64,000 nucleotides of DNA from UBA10649 sp965227045 (GTDB taxonomy: Bacteria; Actinomycetota; Actinomycetes; S36-B12), in NCBI GenBank assembly GCA_965227045.1, contig OZ245718.1, positions 62,001 through 126,000 on the forward strand, read 5' to 3'. The notes below the pieces were generated by a model. The model was not told the DNA's origin. It searched no databases and worked only from the letters and a program-made list of their open reading frames with translations. The position numbers and the translations under genes were made by a program. Positions 22,729 to 31,304 of this stretch are shown one piece after another; the stretch's first letter is position 1; each line of letters starts with the position of its first letter.

Positions 22729-23790
22729 ATGGCACATCAGTGGCGCGGAGTTATCAACGAGTACCGGGAACGGCTTCCCGTGACCGACGAGACCCCGGTG
22801 GTCACCCTCGGTGAGGGTGGGACTCCGCTCGTCCATGCGTCGGTCCTCAGCGAGATGCTCGGCTGCGATGTGTGGCTGAAGTTCGAGGGCACGAACCCCA
22901 CGGGGTCATTCAAGGATCGCGGCATGACTCTCGCGATCTCTCGCGCAGTACAGGCGGGTGCGAAGGCGGTGATCTGCGCGTCGACGGGAAACACCTCCGC
23001 GAGCGCCGCGGCCTACGCGACCAAGGCCGGTCTCGCGAGTGCGGTGCTCGTGCCGCAGGGCAAGATCGCGATGGGCAAACTGGCGCAGGCGGTCGTGCAC
23101 GGCGCGACCATCCTTCAGCTCGACGGCAACTTCGACGACTGCCTGCAGATCGCCCGCCAGCTGTCGGCCGAGTACCCGGTCGAGCTGGTCAACAGCGTCA
23201 ATCCCGTGCGCATCGACGGGCAGAAGACGATCAGCTTCGAGGTCGTCGACCAGCTCGGCCGCGCCCCCGACATCCATGCGCTTCCCGTTGGCAATGCTGG
23301 GAATGTCACCGCCCACTGGAAGGGCTATCGCGAGTACGCGGACGATGGACTGTCGGGACTGCCACGAATGTGGGGCTTCCAGGCGGCGGGTGCGGCACCC
23401 ATCGTCCTCGGCTACCGCATCGATCAGCCCGAGACGATCGCCACCGCCATTCGCATCGGCAACCCGGCATCGTGGGCGTTCGCAGAGACTGCGCGCGACG
23501 ACTCGGCGGGTGTTATCGAGATGGTGACCGACGACGAGATCCTCGCCGCCTACGCCATCATCGCGTCGAAGGAGGGCCTGTTCTGCGAGCCGGCGAGCGC
23601 TGCGGGTGTTGCGGGCCTGATCAAGAAGCACGCGGCCGGAGAACTCGACCCGGGCCAGCTGATCGTGTGCACGGTGACAGGGCATGGCCTGAAGGATCCG
23701 CAGTGGGCATTGGCTGACGCGCCGGATCCGGTGACCATTGCCGTCGACGTCACTGCTGCTGCACAGGCGCTTGGACTCGGGTCGTCGTGA
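22729..23790 (+). CDS. thrC: threonine synthase
   Basis: 353 aa PLP enzyme converting O-phosphohomoserine to threonine. The PLP lysine is Lys62 in PTGSFKDRGM; the phosphate-cup GNAGN (LPVGNAGNVTAH) and the C-terminal CTVTGHGLKD are typical of the short actinobacterial/Bacillus type. Start ATG two bases after the hom stop. Overlaps thrB by four bases, so the trio is translated as a unit. Confidence 0.95.
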   Translation: MAHQWRGVINEYRERLPVTDETPVVTLGEGGTPLVHASVLSEMLGCDVWLKFEGTNPTGSFKDRGMTLAISRAVQAGAKAVICASTGNTSASAAAYATKAGLASAVLVPQGKIAMGKLAQAVVHGATILQLDGNFDDCLQIARQLSAEYPVELVNSVNPVRIDGQKTISFEVVDQLGRAPDIHALPVGNAGNVTAHWKGYREYADDGLSGLPRMWGFQAAGAAPIVLGYRIDQPETIATAIRIGNPASWAFAETARDDSAGVIEMVTDDEILAAYAIIASKEGLFCEPASAAGVAGLIKKHAAGELDPGQLIVCTVTGHGLKDPQWALADAPDPVTIAVDVTAAAQALGLGSS

Positions 23791-24710
23791 GCGCCCTTCG
23801 TCGAGACGCCGTGCGCGTGGTGGTTCCGGCCACCAGCGCCAACCTCGGCCCGGGCTTCGACAGTCTCGGCCTGGCCATGGAACTGCGTGACGACCTCGTC
23901 GCGATGGTCACCGACGATCCCGGCGTTCTCGTCGAGGTCGCGGGGGAGGGCTGCGACGACGTTCCCCTCGACGACTCCCATCTCGTCGTTCAGGCGATGG
24001 CAGCAGGCTTCGCGTGGCTGGGCGTCCGCCCGCCCGGTTTCGTCCTGCGCTGCACGAACGTCATTCCGCACGGCCGGGGACTGGGCTCATCCGCGGCAGC
24101 CATCGTCGGCGGGATCGTGCTGGCTCGGGCGATGGTCGACGACGGACCTGATCGGATGTCCGACGACGACGTGCTCCAGTTGGCGCTGACCTTCGAGTCG
24201 CATCCGGACAATCTCGCGGCCGCCGTCTACGGGGGCTTCACCATCGCCTGGCTCAATGGCGATGGCAGCGCTACGGCGGTGCGGCGGGATACCCATCCCG
24301 ACGTCAACGTCCGGATGCTCGTGCCGGGCTCGTCGGTGCTGACCCAGACCGCACGCGCCGCGCTGCCAGCAACGGTGCCCTTTGCTGACGCGAGCTTCAA
24401 CATCGCCAGGACCGCGCTGCTCGTCCATGCCATGACCACTGATCCGACCCAGCTCCTCACTGCCACCGCGGATCGCCTCCACCAGCAGGCTCGCGCGGGC
24501 ATCTATCCGGCGTCGGTGGACCTCGTCGATCGCCTGCGGTCAGCAGGTGTGGCGGCCGTGGTGTCCGGAGCCGGACCGTCAGTCCTTGCCTTCGTCACGG
24601 CCGAAACTCGATCAACTGTCGACAATCTCCTCCCTGAGTCCTGGCGCGGCCTGTCTTTGGACGTCTCGGACAAGGGAGCGCAGGAAATCCCCCTCCCACT
24701 CGTGCACTAG
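23787..24710 (+). CDS. thrB: homoserine kinase
   Basis: 307 aa GHMP-family kinase phosphorylating homoserine. VPATSANLGPGFDSLG (about 13-28) and the ATP loop PHGRGLGSSAA (about 94-104) are diagnostic; SGAGPSVLAF lies near the end. The GTG start overlaps the thrC stop as GTGA. Completes the threonine branch. About 225 bases separate it from rho, where a new promoter is likely. Confidence 0.95.
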   Translation: MSALRRDAVRVVVPATSANLGPGFDSLGLAMELRDDLVAMVTDDPGVLVEVAGEGCDDVPLDDSHLVVQAMAAGFAWLGVRPPGFVLRCTNVIPHGRGLGSSAAAIVGGIVLARAMVDDGPDRMSDDDVLQLALTFESHPDNLAAAVYGGFTIAWLNGDGSATAVRRDTHPDVNVRMLVPGSSVLTQTARAALPATVPFADASFNIARTALLVHAMTTDPTQLLTATADRLHQQARAGIYPASVDLVDRLRSAGVAAVVSGAGPSVLAFVTAETRSTVDNLLPESWRGLSLDVSDKGAQEIPLPLVH

Positions 24711-24725
24711 AAACGCCCCGGGTGT

Positions 24726-24936
24726 TATGCTCATCACGCTCCAGCAATGACGGCGGCTCGCCGATCTCTTAGGCAGCGGGCCAGCAATCAAAAAATTCGC
24801 GGTGGAAACCACCCGAGCCCACTGGATGCACCCACCCGGTCACACGGTGACACGTGCCGACCGCCGCGGGTAGTTATTGCCTCTTCGCAGGAACTTCACC
24901 ACGTCGAAGATCTTCTTCCACCAAAGGAATACATAC
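24726..24936 (+). promoter_or_regulatory. likely rho promoter (-10 TATGCT) and long leader
   Basis: TATGCT at 24726-24731 would place the 5' end near 24738, giving rho a leader of about 200 nt. rho leaders in other bacteria mediate autoregulation; that is inference here. Confidence 0.35.
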
Positions 24937-26784
24937 GTGACAGACACCGCAGTGTCGACGACCGCAGGATCAACCCGCGGCGGCGGCCTCTCGGCCATGC
25001 TCCTCCCCGAGCTCAAGCAGCTCGCCTCGCAACTGGGAATCACCGGTGCCAGCGCGATGCGCAAGGGAGATCTGGTAGCGGCCATCGGCGACCGGCAGCG
25101 GCCGGCGTCCACCCCAGAGACGGGCGCCACCGAGCGCCCGCGTCGCGCCGCCCGGCGCGACCAGGCTCCGGCAGCCGCGGCAGACGCCGCCCCGGAGACC
25201 ACCACAGACAAGCAGCAGGCCTCCGGCGATGACACCCCGTCGGACAGTCAGCAGTCCAGCGACCGCGGCAACGACCGCGGCGACAACCGGAACGACCGCA
25301 GCGACAACCGCAGCAATGGCGATCGAAACAACGGCGATCGCAGTAACGGCGATCGCAGCAATTCCGGTGCCGCCAACAGTGATCGCGGCGAGAACCGCAA
25401 TGACCGCAACCGCAATGACCGCAACCGCAACGACCGCGATCGCAACAATGACCGTGCCCCCGATCGTGACCGCAACAACGACCGTGGTCCCGACCGTGGC
25501 CCGGACCGCGAGCGCACCGATGGCTTCGAGGGAAGCCGTCGCCGCCGTGGCCGCGACCGTGGCCGCGATCGCAACCGGGACCGCGCGCCCGGCGGCGGCG
25601 GATACAACGACATCGAGCCGGAGATCTCGGCCGACGATGTCCTCGTCCCGGTCGCCGGAATCCTCGACGTGCTGGAGAACTACGCATTCGTCCGCACCAC
25701 CGGATACCTGCCGGGCCCGAACGACGTCTACGTATCGCTGTCGATGGTTCGCCGTCAGGGACTGCGCAAGGGTGACGCCATCACCGGCGCGGTCAAGGCA
25801 CCGCTCGAGGGCGGACAGCGCGAGAAGTTCAATCCGCTCGTGCGTATCGACACCGTCAACGGCGGACCACTCGCCGCGGCACTGAACCGTCCGGAGTTCT
25901 CCAAGCTGACCCCGCTCTACCCGCAGGATCGGCTGCGCCTGGAGAGCACTCCGGGCAACCTGACCACCCGCGTGATCGACCTCGTCGCCCCGATCGGCAA
26001 GGGCCAGCGCGGCCTGATCGTCTCGCCGCCCAAGGCCGGCAAGACGATGGTGCTGCAGTCGATCGCCAACGCGATCGTCACCAACAACCCCGAGGTTCAC
26101 CTCATGGTTGTCCTGGTCGACGAGCGGCCTGAAGAGGTCACCGACATGCAGCGTTCGGTCAAGGGTGAGGTCATCGCCTCGACCTTCGACCGTCCCGCCG
26201 AGGACCACACGATCATCGCCGAGCTGTCGATCGAGCGCGCCAAGCGCCTCGTGGAGATGGGCAAGGACGTCGTCGTCCTGCTCGACTCGATGACCCGCCT
26301 CGGTCGTGCGTACAACCTCGCAGCGCCTGCGTCCGGCCGCATCCTGTCCGGTGGTGTCGACTCCACAGCGCTGTACCCGCCGAAGCGCTTCTTCGGGGCC
26401 GCCCGCAACATCGAGAACGGCGGGTCTCTCACGATCCTCGCCACGGCGCTCGTCGAGACCGGTTCGCGAATGGACGAGGTCATCTTCGAGGAGTTCAAGG
26501 GCACCGGCAACATGGAGCTCAAGCTCGACCGTCGCCTCGCGGACAAGAGAGTGTTCCCGGCCGTCGACGTTGACGCCTCGGGTACTCGCAAGGAGGACCT
26601 CCTCATGTCAGCCGAGGAGCTGAAGGTCGTCTGGAAGCTTCGCCGGGTGCTTCACGCCCTCGATCAGCAGCAGTCGATCGAACTCCTGCTCAGCAAGCTG
26701 CGCGAGACCCAGAGCAACTCCGAGTTCCTGCTCCAGATTCAGCAGACCACCCCGTCCATGAGTGGCCTTCGCGACGAAGGCTGA
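24937..26784 (+). CDS. rho: transcription termination factor Rho with large disordered insertion
   Basis: 615 aa, about 200 longer than E. coli Rho. A Rho-N helical domain (about 12-52) is followed by a disordered stretch (about 55-223), of which 109-195 is an Asn/Arg/Asp repeat, then GRDRGRDRNRDR. The RNA-binding cold-shock domain starts near 233; Walker A PPKAGKTM about 366-373; Walker B VVVLLDSM near 443-450; KRFFGAARN later. Hexameric RNA translocase ending transcription. Start GTG at 24937 after aaaggaat; an upstream in-frame ATG at 24877 lies in the leader. Confidence 0.95.
   Translation: MTDTAVSTTAGSTRGGGLSAMLLPELKQLASQLGITGASAMRKGDLVAAIGDRQRPASTPETGATERPRRAARRDQAPAAAADAAPETTTDKQQASGDDTPSDSQQSSDRGNDRGDNRNDRSDNRSNGDRNNGDRSNGDRSNSGAANSDRGENRNDRNRNDRNRNDRDRNNDRAPDRDRNNDRGPDRGPDRERTDGFEGSRRRRGRDRGRDRNRDRAPGGGGYNDIEPEISADDVLVPVAGILDVLENYAFVRTTGYLPGPNDVYVSLSMVRRQGLRKGDAITGAVKAPLEGGQREKFNPLVRIDTVNGGPLAAALNRPEFSKLTPLYPQDRLRLESTPGNLTTRVIDLVAPIGKGQRGLIVSPPKAGKTMVLQSIANAIVTNNPEVHLMVVLVDERPEEVTDMQRSVKGEVIASTFDRPAEDHTIIAELSIERAKRLVEMGKDVVVLLDSMTRLGRAYNLAAPASGRILSGGVDSTALYPPKRFFGAARNIENGGSLTILATALVETGSRMDEVIFEEFKGTGNMELKLDRRLADKRVFPAVDVDASGTRKEDLLMSAEELKVVWKLRRVLHALDQQQSIELLLSKLRETQSNSEFLLQIQQTTPSMSGLRDEG
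25261..25600 (+). repeat. imperfect tandem repeats inside rho
   Basis: Short units built from CGCAAC, GACCGC, CGATCG and AATGACCGC recur and encode the Asn/Arg/Asp-rich insertion of Rho. The units are irregular, with frame kept throughout. Confidence 0.8.
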
Positions 26785-26790
26785 GGTGTG

Positions 26791-26832
26791 ACCGACCGCG
26801 GGTGGGCGATTAACTCCCCTCACGCGGTCGGT
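26791..26832 (+). terminator. hairpin after rho
   Basis: Perfect 10-bp arms ACCGACCGCG / CGCGGTCGGT with a 22-base loop, seven bases after the rho stop. The A/T-rich catacttattg that follows may also serve as the -10 region of rpmE. Confidence 0.5.
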
Positions 26833-26905
26833 GGCATACTTATTGCGCCCCGGTTCACGGTCAGACCCACTGGTCTGCGCCGACCCGGGTCTTTAGAGGA
26901 GAGAT

Positions 26906-27133
26906 ATGAAGGCCGACATTCATCCCGCGTACGCCGAGACCACCGTCACGTGCTCGTGCGGAGCAACGTTCACCACTCGTAGCACGGCGAAGAACGGCGT
27001 GATTCACGCCGACGTCTGCTCGCAGTGCCACCCGTTCTACACGGGCAAGCAGAAGATCCTCGACACCGGCGGTCGCGTCGCGAAGTTCGAGAGCCGCTAC
27101 GGCAAGGCCGAGGACAAGACCGAAGACAAGTAG
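26906..27133 (+). CDS. rpmE: ribosomal protein L31 (zinc-type)
   Basis: 75 aa. Four-cysteine zinc-binding form (C+): CSC at 16-18, then CSQC at about 37-40, so it is the paralogue replaced by a zinc-free form under zinc starvation in many actinobacteria. The core is normal; the tail is extended by Lys/Glu/Asp repeats. The ATG follows agaggagag. Flanked by a hairpin on each side, so it is probably its own transcription unit. Confidence 0.96.
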   Translation: MKADIHPAYAETTVTCSCGATFTTRSTAKNGVIHADVCSQCHPFYTGKQKILDTGGRVAKFESRYGKAEDKTEDK

Positions 27134-27140
27134 CCCTCCC

Positions 27141-27206
27141 CGGGCGCCGGCCCGGGGTCGGCCGCGTGTCTCCCCCGTCGCGCGGCCGACCCCCGACCGG
27201 CGCCCG
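27141..27206 (+). terminator. nested double hairpin after rpmE
   Basis: Inner 13-bp arms GGGGTCGGCCGCG (27154-27166) / CGCGGCCGACCCC (27181-27193) inside outer 10-bp arms (27141-27150 / 27197-27206). Followed by ttgcttttcc, a usable T-run. Confidence 0.8.
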
Positions 27207-27259
27207 GTTGCTTTTCCGTCAGCCTCGCTTCGAGGTCGCACGCAACCGATGGGTACCTG

Positions 27260-28333
27260 ATGTTCGAGTCCTGCGCCGAGTTGGTCGTCGAATATGACGA
27301 CATCGAGCGACAGCTGGCCAACCCGGACGTGCATGGCGACCAGGCAGCAGCGCGCCAACTCGGGCGCCGGTACGCGCAGTTGCGTCCTGTGGTCGCTGCC
27401 TATCGCGAGTGGCTGACGGCATCCGAGGATCTGGTCGCTGCCCGCGAACTCGGGGAAGACGACGAGGCATTCGCCGCCGAGATCGGCCCGCTGGAGGAGC
27501 GCACCGAACTCGCGGCCGAGCACCTCACCACGTTGCTTCTTCCGCGCGACCCCATGGATGACAAGGACGTCATCGTCGAAGTCAAGGCGGGGGAGGGTGG
27601 CGAGGAGTCGGCGCTGTTCGCCAGCGATCTTGCCCGCATGTACATGAGGTACGCCGAGCGTCGTGGCTGGACCACCCAGATCCTCGAGATGGTGGAATCC
27701 GATCTCGGTGGCTACAAGGACATCGCCATCGCGGTGAAGGCACGGGGCATTCCCGAGCCCGGCGACGCGCCCTTTGCGCGACTGAAGTTCGAGGGCGGCG
27801 TGCATCGCGTGCAGCGCGTCCCCGTCACCGAGTCGCAAGGACGCATTCACACTTCCGCGGCAGGAGTGCTCGTGCTGCCGGAGGCCGAGGACGTCGACGT
27901 GGTCATCGACCAGAACGACCTTCGTATCGACGTCTTCCGCTCGTCCGGTCCCGGCGGCCAGAGCGTCAACACGACCGACTCCGCGGTGCGCATCACGCAT
28001 ATACCCACGGGAACAGTGGTGTCCTGCCAGAACGAGAAGAGTCAGCTCCAGAACAGGGAGTCGGCGATGCGGATTCTGAGGGCTCGCCTGCTCGCCGTGG
28101 CAGAGGAGAAGGCCGCGCAGGATGCCTCCGACGCTCGCCGCTCGCAGGTTCGGACCGTCGATCGCAGCGAGCGCATCCGCACCTACAACTTTCCCGAGAA
28201 CCGGCTCAGCGACCATCGAGTCGGCTTCAAGTCGCACAACCTCGACCAGATTCTCGACGGCGACCTCGACGCGGTGATCGACGCATGCGTTGAGGCCGAT
28301 CGAGAGAGCCGTCTTGGCGGCGGCGACTCGTGA
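27260..28333 (+). CDS. prfA: peptide chain release factor 1
   Basis: 357 aa. Recognises UAA and UAG and triggers peptide release. GGQ at about 232-234 in SSGPGGQSVN; the codon-recognition tripeptide is PVT (188-190), an accepted variant of RF1 PXT. Start ATG at 27260. Overlaps prmC by four bases, coupling RF1 to the methylase that modifies its GGQ glutamine. UAG stops are common in this window, so RF1 is heavily used. Confidence 0.96.
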   Translation: MFESCAELVVEYDDIERQLANPDVHGDQAAARQLGRRYAQLRPVVAAYREWLTASEDLVAARELGEDDEAFAAEIGPLEERTELAAEHLTTLLLPRDPMDDKDVIVEVKAGEGGEESALFASDLARMYMRYAERRGWTTQILEMVESDLGGYKDIAIAVKARGIPEPGDAPFARLKFEGGVHRVQRVPVTESQGRIHTSAAGVLVLPEAEDVDVVIDQNDLRIDVFRSSGPGGQSVNTTDSAVRITHIPTGTVVSCQNEKSQLQNRESAMRILRARLLAVAEEKAAQDASDARRSQVRTVDRSERIRTYNFPENRLSDHRVGFKSHNLDQILDGDLDAVIDACVEADRESRLGGGDS

Positions 28334-29322
28334 CCTCCTGGGCTGAGGACGTCACGCTCGGCGGCCGGGTCACGGTGCGCGACGTGTTGTTCGATGCCGA
28401 GCACCGCCTGAACGCCGTGCGCATTCCCTCCCCGAACGTCGATGCGGCCGAGCTCGTTGCCTTCGCGCTGGGCACCAGCCGCAACCGGCTCTTCCTGCAG
28501 GACGCCGTCACCCCCGAACAGAAGGTGCGTGTCGAGCAGTTGCTCGCCCGCCGGCTGTCGCGGGTTCCCCTTCAGCACATCCTCGGCACTGCCGCGTTCC
28601 GGCATATCGAGGTGGCGGTTGGCCCGGGCGTCTTCATCCCGCGCCCGGAGACCGAACTGGTCACCGAGGCCGGAGTGCGCGAGTTGGCACTGCAGCCACA
28701 GGGCGAGCGGATCGGCGTCGACCTGTGTTCAGGAAGCGGGGCGATCGCCATCTCCCTCGCGATGGAGTCGAACGACAGCCGCGTGTACGCGGTGGAGCTC
28801 AGCGACGACGCGATCGGGTGGACTCGACGCAATGTCGAGACCTACCAGGGTGGAATCACGGCAAAGCGCTCGACCGTCGAGGTGATCCATGGTGATGCGA
28901 CCACGGTTGCCGACCCTGGTGGAGCGCTTGCCCGGCTGGCTGGCCAGGTGGCCGTGGTCGTGACGAACCCGCCCTATATTCCCGACGCGATGATTCCTCG
29001 CGAGCCCGAGGTCCGCGACCACGAGCCCAACATGGCGCTGTACGGAGGCTCCGACGGGCTCGACGTCGTGCGAGGGGTCCTGCGGACCGCCGCGATCCTG
29101 CTGAAGCCCGGCGGCCTGCTCGCGATCGAGCATGCCGACGTGCAGGGCAAGGCTGCGGGCGCGCACGGAGTGCCTGGTCTCCTTGCGGATTTCCGCGTCG
29201 ACGAACACCTGTCGACGATGATCAGCATTCCGAGCGGGCGAGCGGCGTTCACGTCGATCGCGGATCGGATCGATCTCAACGGACTGCCGAGGTTCACGCT
29301 CGCGCGTCGAGTAGACGGCTAG
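28330..29322 (+). CDS. prmC: release factor glutamine methyltransferase
   Basis: 330 aa. Methylates the GGQ glutamine of release factors using S-adenosylmethionine. An N-terminal helical domain leads to the methyltransferase fold: SAM loop DLCSGSG (about 131-137) and the substrate-glutamine motif NPPY (213-216). The C-terminus is about 40 residues longer than in E. coli. The GTG start overlaps the prfA stop as GTGA. Confidence 0.93.
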   Translation: MTSWAEDVTLGGRVTVRDVLFDAEHRLNAVRIPSPNVDAAELVAFALGTSRNRLFLQDAVTPEQKVRVEQLLARRLSRVPLQHILGTAAFRHIEVAVGPGVFIPRPETELVTEAGVRELALQPQGERIGVDLCSGSGAIAISLAMESNDSRVYAVELSDDAIGWTRRNVETYQGGITAKRSTVEVIHGDATTVADPGGALARLAGQVAVVVTNPPYIPDAMIPREPEVRDHEPNMALYGGSDGLDVVRGVLRTAAILLKPGGLLAIEHADVQGKAAGAHGVPGLLADFRVDEHLSTMISIPSGRAAFTSIADRIDLNGLPRFTLARRVDG

Positions 29323-29328
29323 TTCGCG

Positions 29329-29994
29329 ATGACCCTACGGATCGCGTGTGCGGACGGACTTGAGCGCGAGCGCGCCGTTGCTGCGACACACGCCGCGGTC
29401 AAGCGTGGCGACTTGGCGCTGCTGCCGATGGAGAACGTCTACGCCGTAGTCGCCGACGCGTTCTCCGCTCGTGGAGTTGCTGCGCTGCGGGAGGTCAAGG
29501 GGACAGACGCAGGAGTGCCGTTGCCGGTCATGGTGGGCCGCCGCACGACCGTCGCCGGCATCGCGGTGCGCATCTCCGATCAGGCGCAGCGACTGATGGA
29601 CTCCTTCTGGCCAGGCCCGATGACGATCCTGCTGACTCCCCAGCCCTCGCTGGCGTGGGACCTCGCTCGCGATGTGCCCGTCGCGATTCGCATGCCGCTG
29701 CACCCATTGGCGCTCGCGGTGCTCGAGCGCACGGGACCGCTCGCCGTCACGACGGCCAACCTCCCCGGCATGGGAGCACCGTCGGACGTGGACGACGCAC
29801 TCGAGCAGTTGGGTGACTCGGTGACGGTCGCTCTCGACGCGGGGGATCTTCGGGCCGACGATGCGCTGCCGAGTTCGGTCATCGACGCGTCCGGGGAAAC
29901 GCCAGTGCTCGTGAGGGCCGGGGCATTGTCCATAGAGCAGATTCGACGGATCTGCCCTGATGTCCGGACCGGGCCAGAGGGCGCCGGCGCGTAG
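29329..29994 (+). CDS. YrdC/Sua5-domain protein with altered active site
   Basis: 221 aa. The position after prmC and the overall pattern match actinobacterial threonylcarbamoyl-AMP synthase (TsaC/Sua5). Key motifs differ, however: PTDTVYG is PMENVYA (33-39), the KGR ATP/tRNA-binding signature is KGTD (57-60), and SSAN is TTAN (141-144). FWPGPMT and the RMPLHP motif remain. Either a divergent enzyme or a paralogue that lost activity, with a true TsaC elsewhere. Only six bases after prmC. Confidence 0.8.
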   Translation: MTLRIACADGLERERAVAATHAAVKRGDLALLPMENVYAVVADAFSARGVAALREVKGTDAGVPLPVMVGRRTTVAGIAVRISDQAQRLMDSFWPGPMTILLTPQPSLAWDLARDVPVAIRMPLHPLALAVLERTGPLAVTTANLPGMGAPSDVDDALEQLGDSVTVALDAGDLRADDALPSSVIDASGETPVLVRAGALSIEQIRRICPDVRTGPEGAGA

Positions 29995-29997
29995 AGT
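29992..29997 (+). promoter_or_regulatory. possible glyA -10 box (TAGAGT)
   Basis: TAGAGT overlaps the stop codon of the YrdC-domain gene; a transcript from about 30004 would give glyA a leader of about 22 nt containing the cgaggga ribosome site. Confidence 0.4.
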
Positions 29998-30026
29998 GTG
30001 CGCATCACACTTGCCGAGGGAGTTGC

Positions 30027-31295
30027 ATGAACAGCACGCCGTTCTGGGGACCCGACTTCAACGAACTGACGTCGCAGGATCCGGAGATCGCGACCATCGT
30101 TCTCGACGAACTCGAGCGACTGCGCAGCGGCCTGCAGCTCATCGCGAGTGAGAACTTCACGTCACCAGCAGTGCTCGCGGCTCTCGGATCGACATTGAGC
30201 AACAAGTACGCAGAGGGCTACCCAGGTCGCCGGTACTACGGCGGCTGCGCTGAGGTCGACAAGGCCGAGATCATCGGCATCGATCGGGCGAAGGCGCTGT
30301 TCGGAGCCGAGCACGCGAACCTGCAGCCGCACAGTGGTGCGAGTGCGAACATCGCGGCGTACGGAGCGTTCGTCAAGCCCGGCGACACCGTGCTCGCGAT
30401 GAGTCTCCCGCACGGTGGGCACCTCACCCACGGCTCGAAGGTGAACTTCTCGGGCAAGTGGTTCGACATCGTGTCGTACGGAGTCCGCGAGGACACCGAG
30501 TTGATCGACTACGACCAGGTTCGCGCGCTGGCCCACCAGCACCGCCCGAAGATGATCATCACCGGCGCCACCGCCTATCCGCGCCTCATTGACTTCGCCA
30601 TCTTCCGCGAGATCGCCGACGAGGTCGGCGCGATCCTCATGGTCGACGCGGCCCACTTCATCGGGCTCGTTGCGGGCAAGGCAATCCCGAGCCCGGTGCC
30701 GTACGCCGACGTTGTGACATTCACCACGCACAAGGTCCTGCGCGGGCCACGCGGGGGAATGATCGTCTGCAAGGAGGAGCACGCGGCCGCTATCGACAAG
30801 GCCGTGTTCCCGATGATGCAGGGCGGTCCGCTGATGCACGCCGTCGCGGCGAAGGCGGTCGCTCTCAAGGAGGCCGCGACTCCCGAGTACCAGAAGTACG
30901 CCACGCAGGTGATCGCGAATGCGCAGGCGCTCGCCGAAGGACTCGCCGGCCAGGGCATGCGCCCGGTCAGCGGCGGCACCGATACGCACCTCGCCTTGAT
31001 CGACATCCAGGCGCTTGGCGTGACGGGCGACATCGCCGAGGCTCGCTGCGACGCTGCCCGGATCACGTTGAACAAGAACGCCATTCCCTACGACCCGCAG
31101 CCGCCGTCCAAGGGATCGGGCATCAGAGTCGGTACGCCCGCGGTAACGACGCAGGGGATGGTCGAGGCCGACATGCTCGAGATCGCCGAACTCATCGGAG
31201 CTGCGATTCGCGACGAGAACGGCACGCAGACGGCAGCCATCGGCGAGCGCGTTGCCGCGCTGGTCACCAGCAACCCGGCCTACCCCAGGGGCTGA
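30027..31295 (+). CDS. glyA: serine hydroxymethyltransferase
   Basis: 422 aa PLP enzyme interconverting serine and glycine with tetrahydrofolate and supplying one-carbon units. The PLP lysine is Lys236 in TFTTHKVLRGPRGG. Early LIASENF (38-44), YAEGYPGRRYYGG (61-73) and LQPHSGASAN (99-108) are diagnostic. Normal length. The ATG at 30027 follows gaggga. Lies in the conserved stretch between the YrdC-domain gene and the WecA-like gene. Confidence 0.96.
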   Translation: MNSTPFWGPDFNELTSQDPEIATIVLDELERLRSGLQLIASENFTSPAVLAALGSTLSNKYAEGYPGRRYYGGCAEVDKAEIIGIDRAKALFGAEHANLQPHSGASANIAAYGAFVKPGDTVLAMSLPHGGHLTHGSKVNFSGKWFDIVSYGVREDTELIDYDQVRALAHQHRPKMIITGATAYPRLIDFAIFREIADEVGAILMVDAAHFIGLVAGKAIPSPVPYADVVTFTTHKVLRGPRGGMIVCKEEHAAAIDKAVFPMMQGGPLMHAVAAKAVALKEAATPEYQKYATQVIANAQALAEGLAGQGMRPVSGGTDTHLALIDIQALGVTGDIAEARCDAARITLNKNAIPYDPQPPSKGSGIRVGTPAVTTQGMVEADMLEIAELIGAAIRDENGTQTAAIGERVAALVTSNPAYPRG

Positions 31296-31304
31296 CCGCA
31301 CGCG

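Noticed and set aside
25261..25600. Tandem repeats considered as a CRISPR array or minisatellite locus
   Set aside because: Units are short, irregular and in frame with no unique spacers; they encode the disordered part of Rho.
24970..26208. 412-codon open frame antisense to rho, with Val/Ala/Ile repeats
   Set aside because: The repeats are only the complement of the Asn/Arg/Asp repeats of Rho; no start signal or family.
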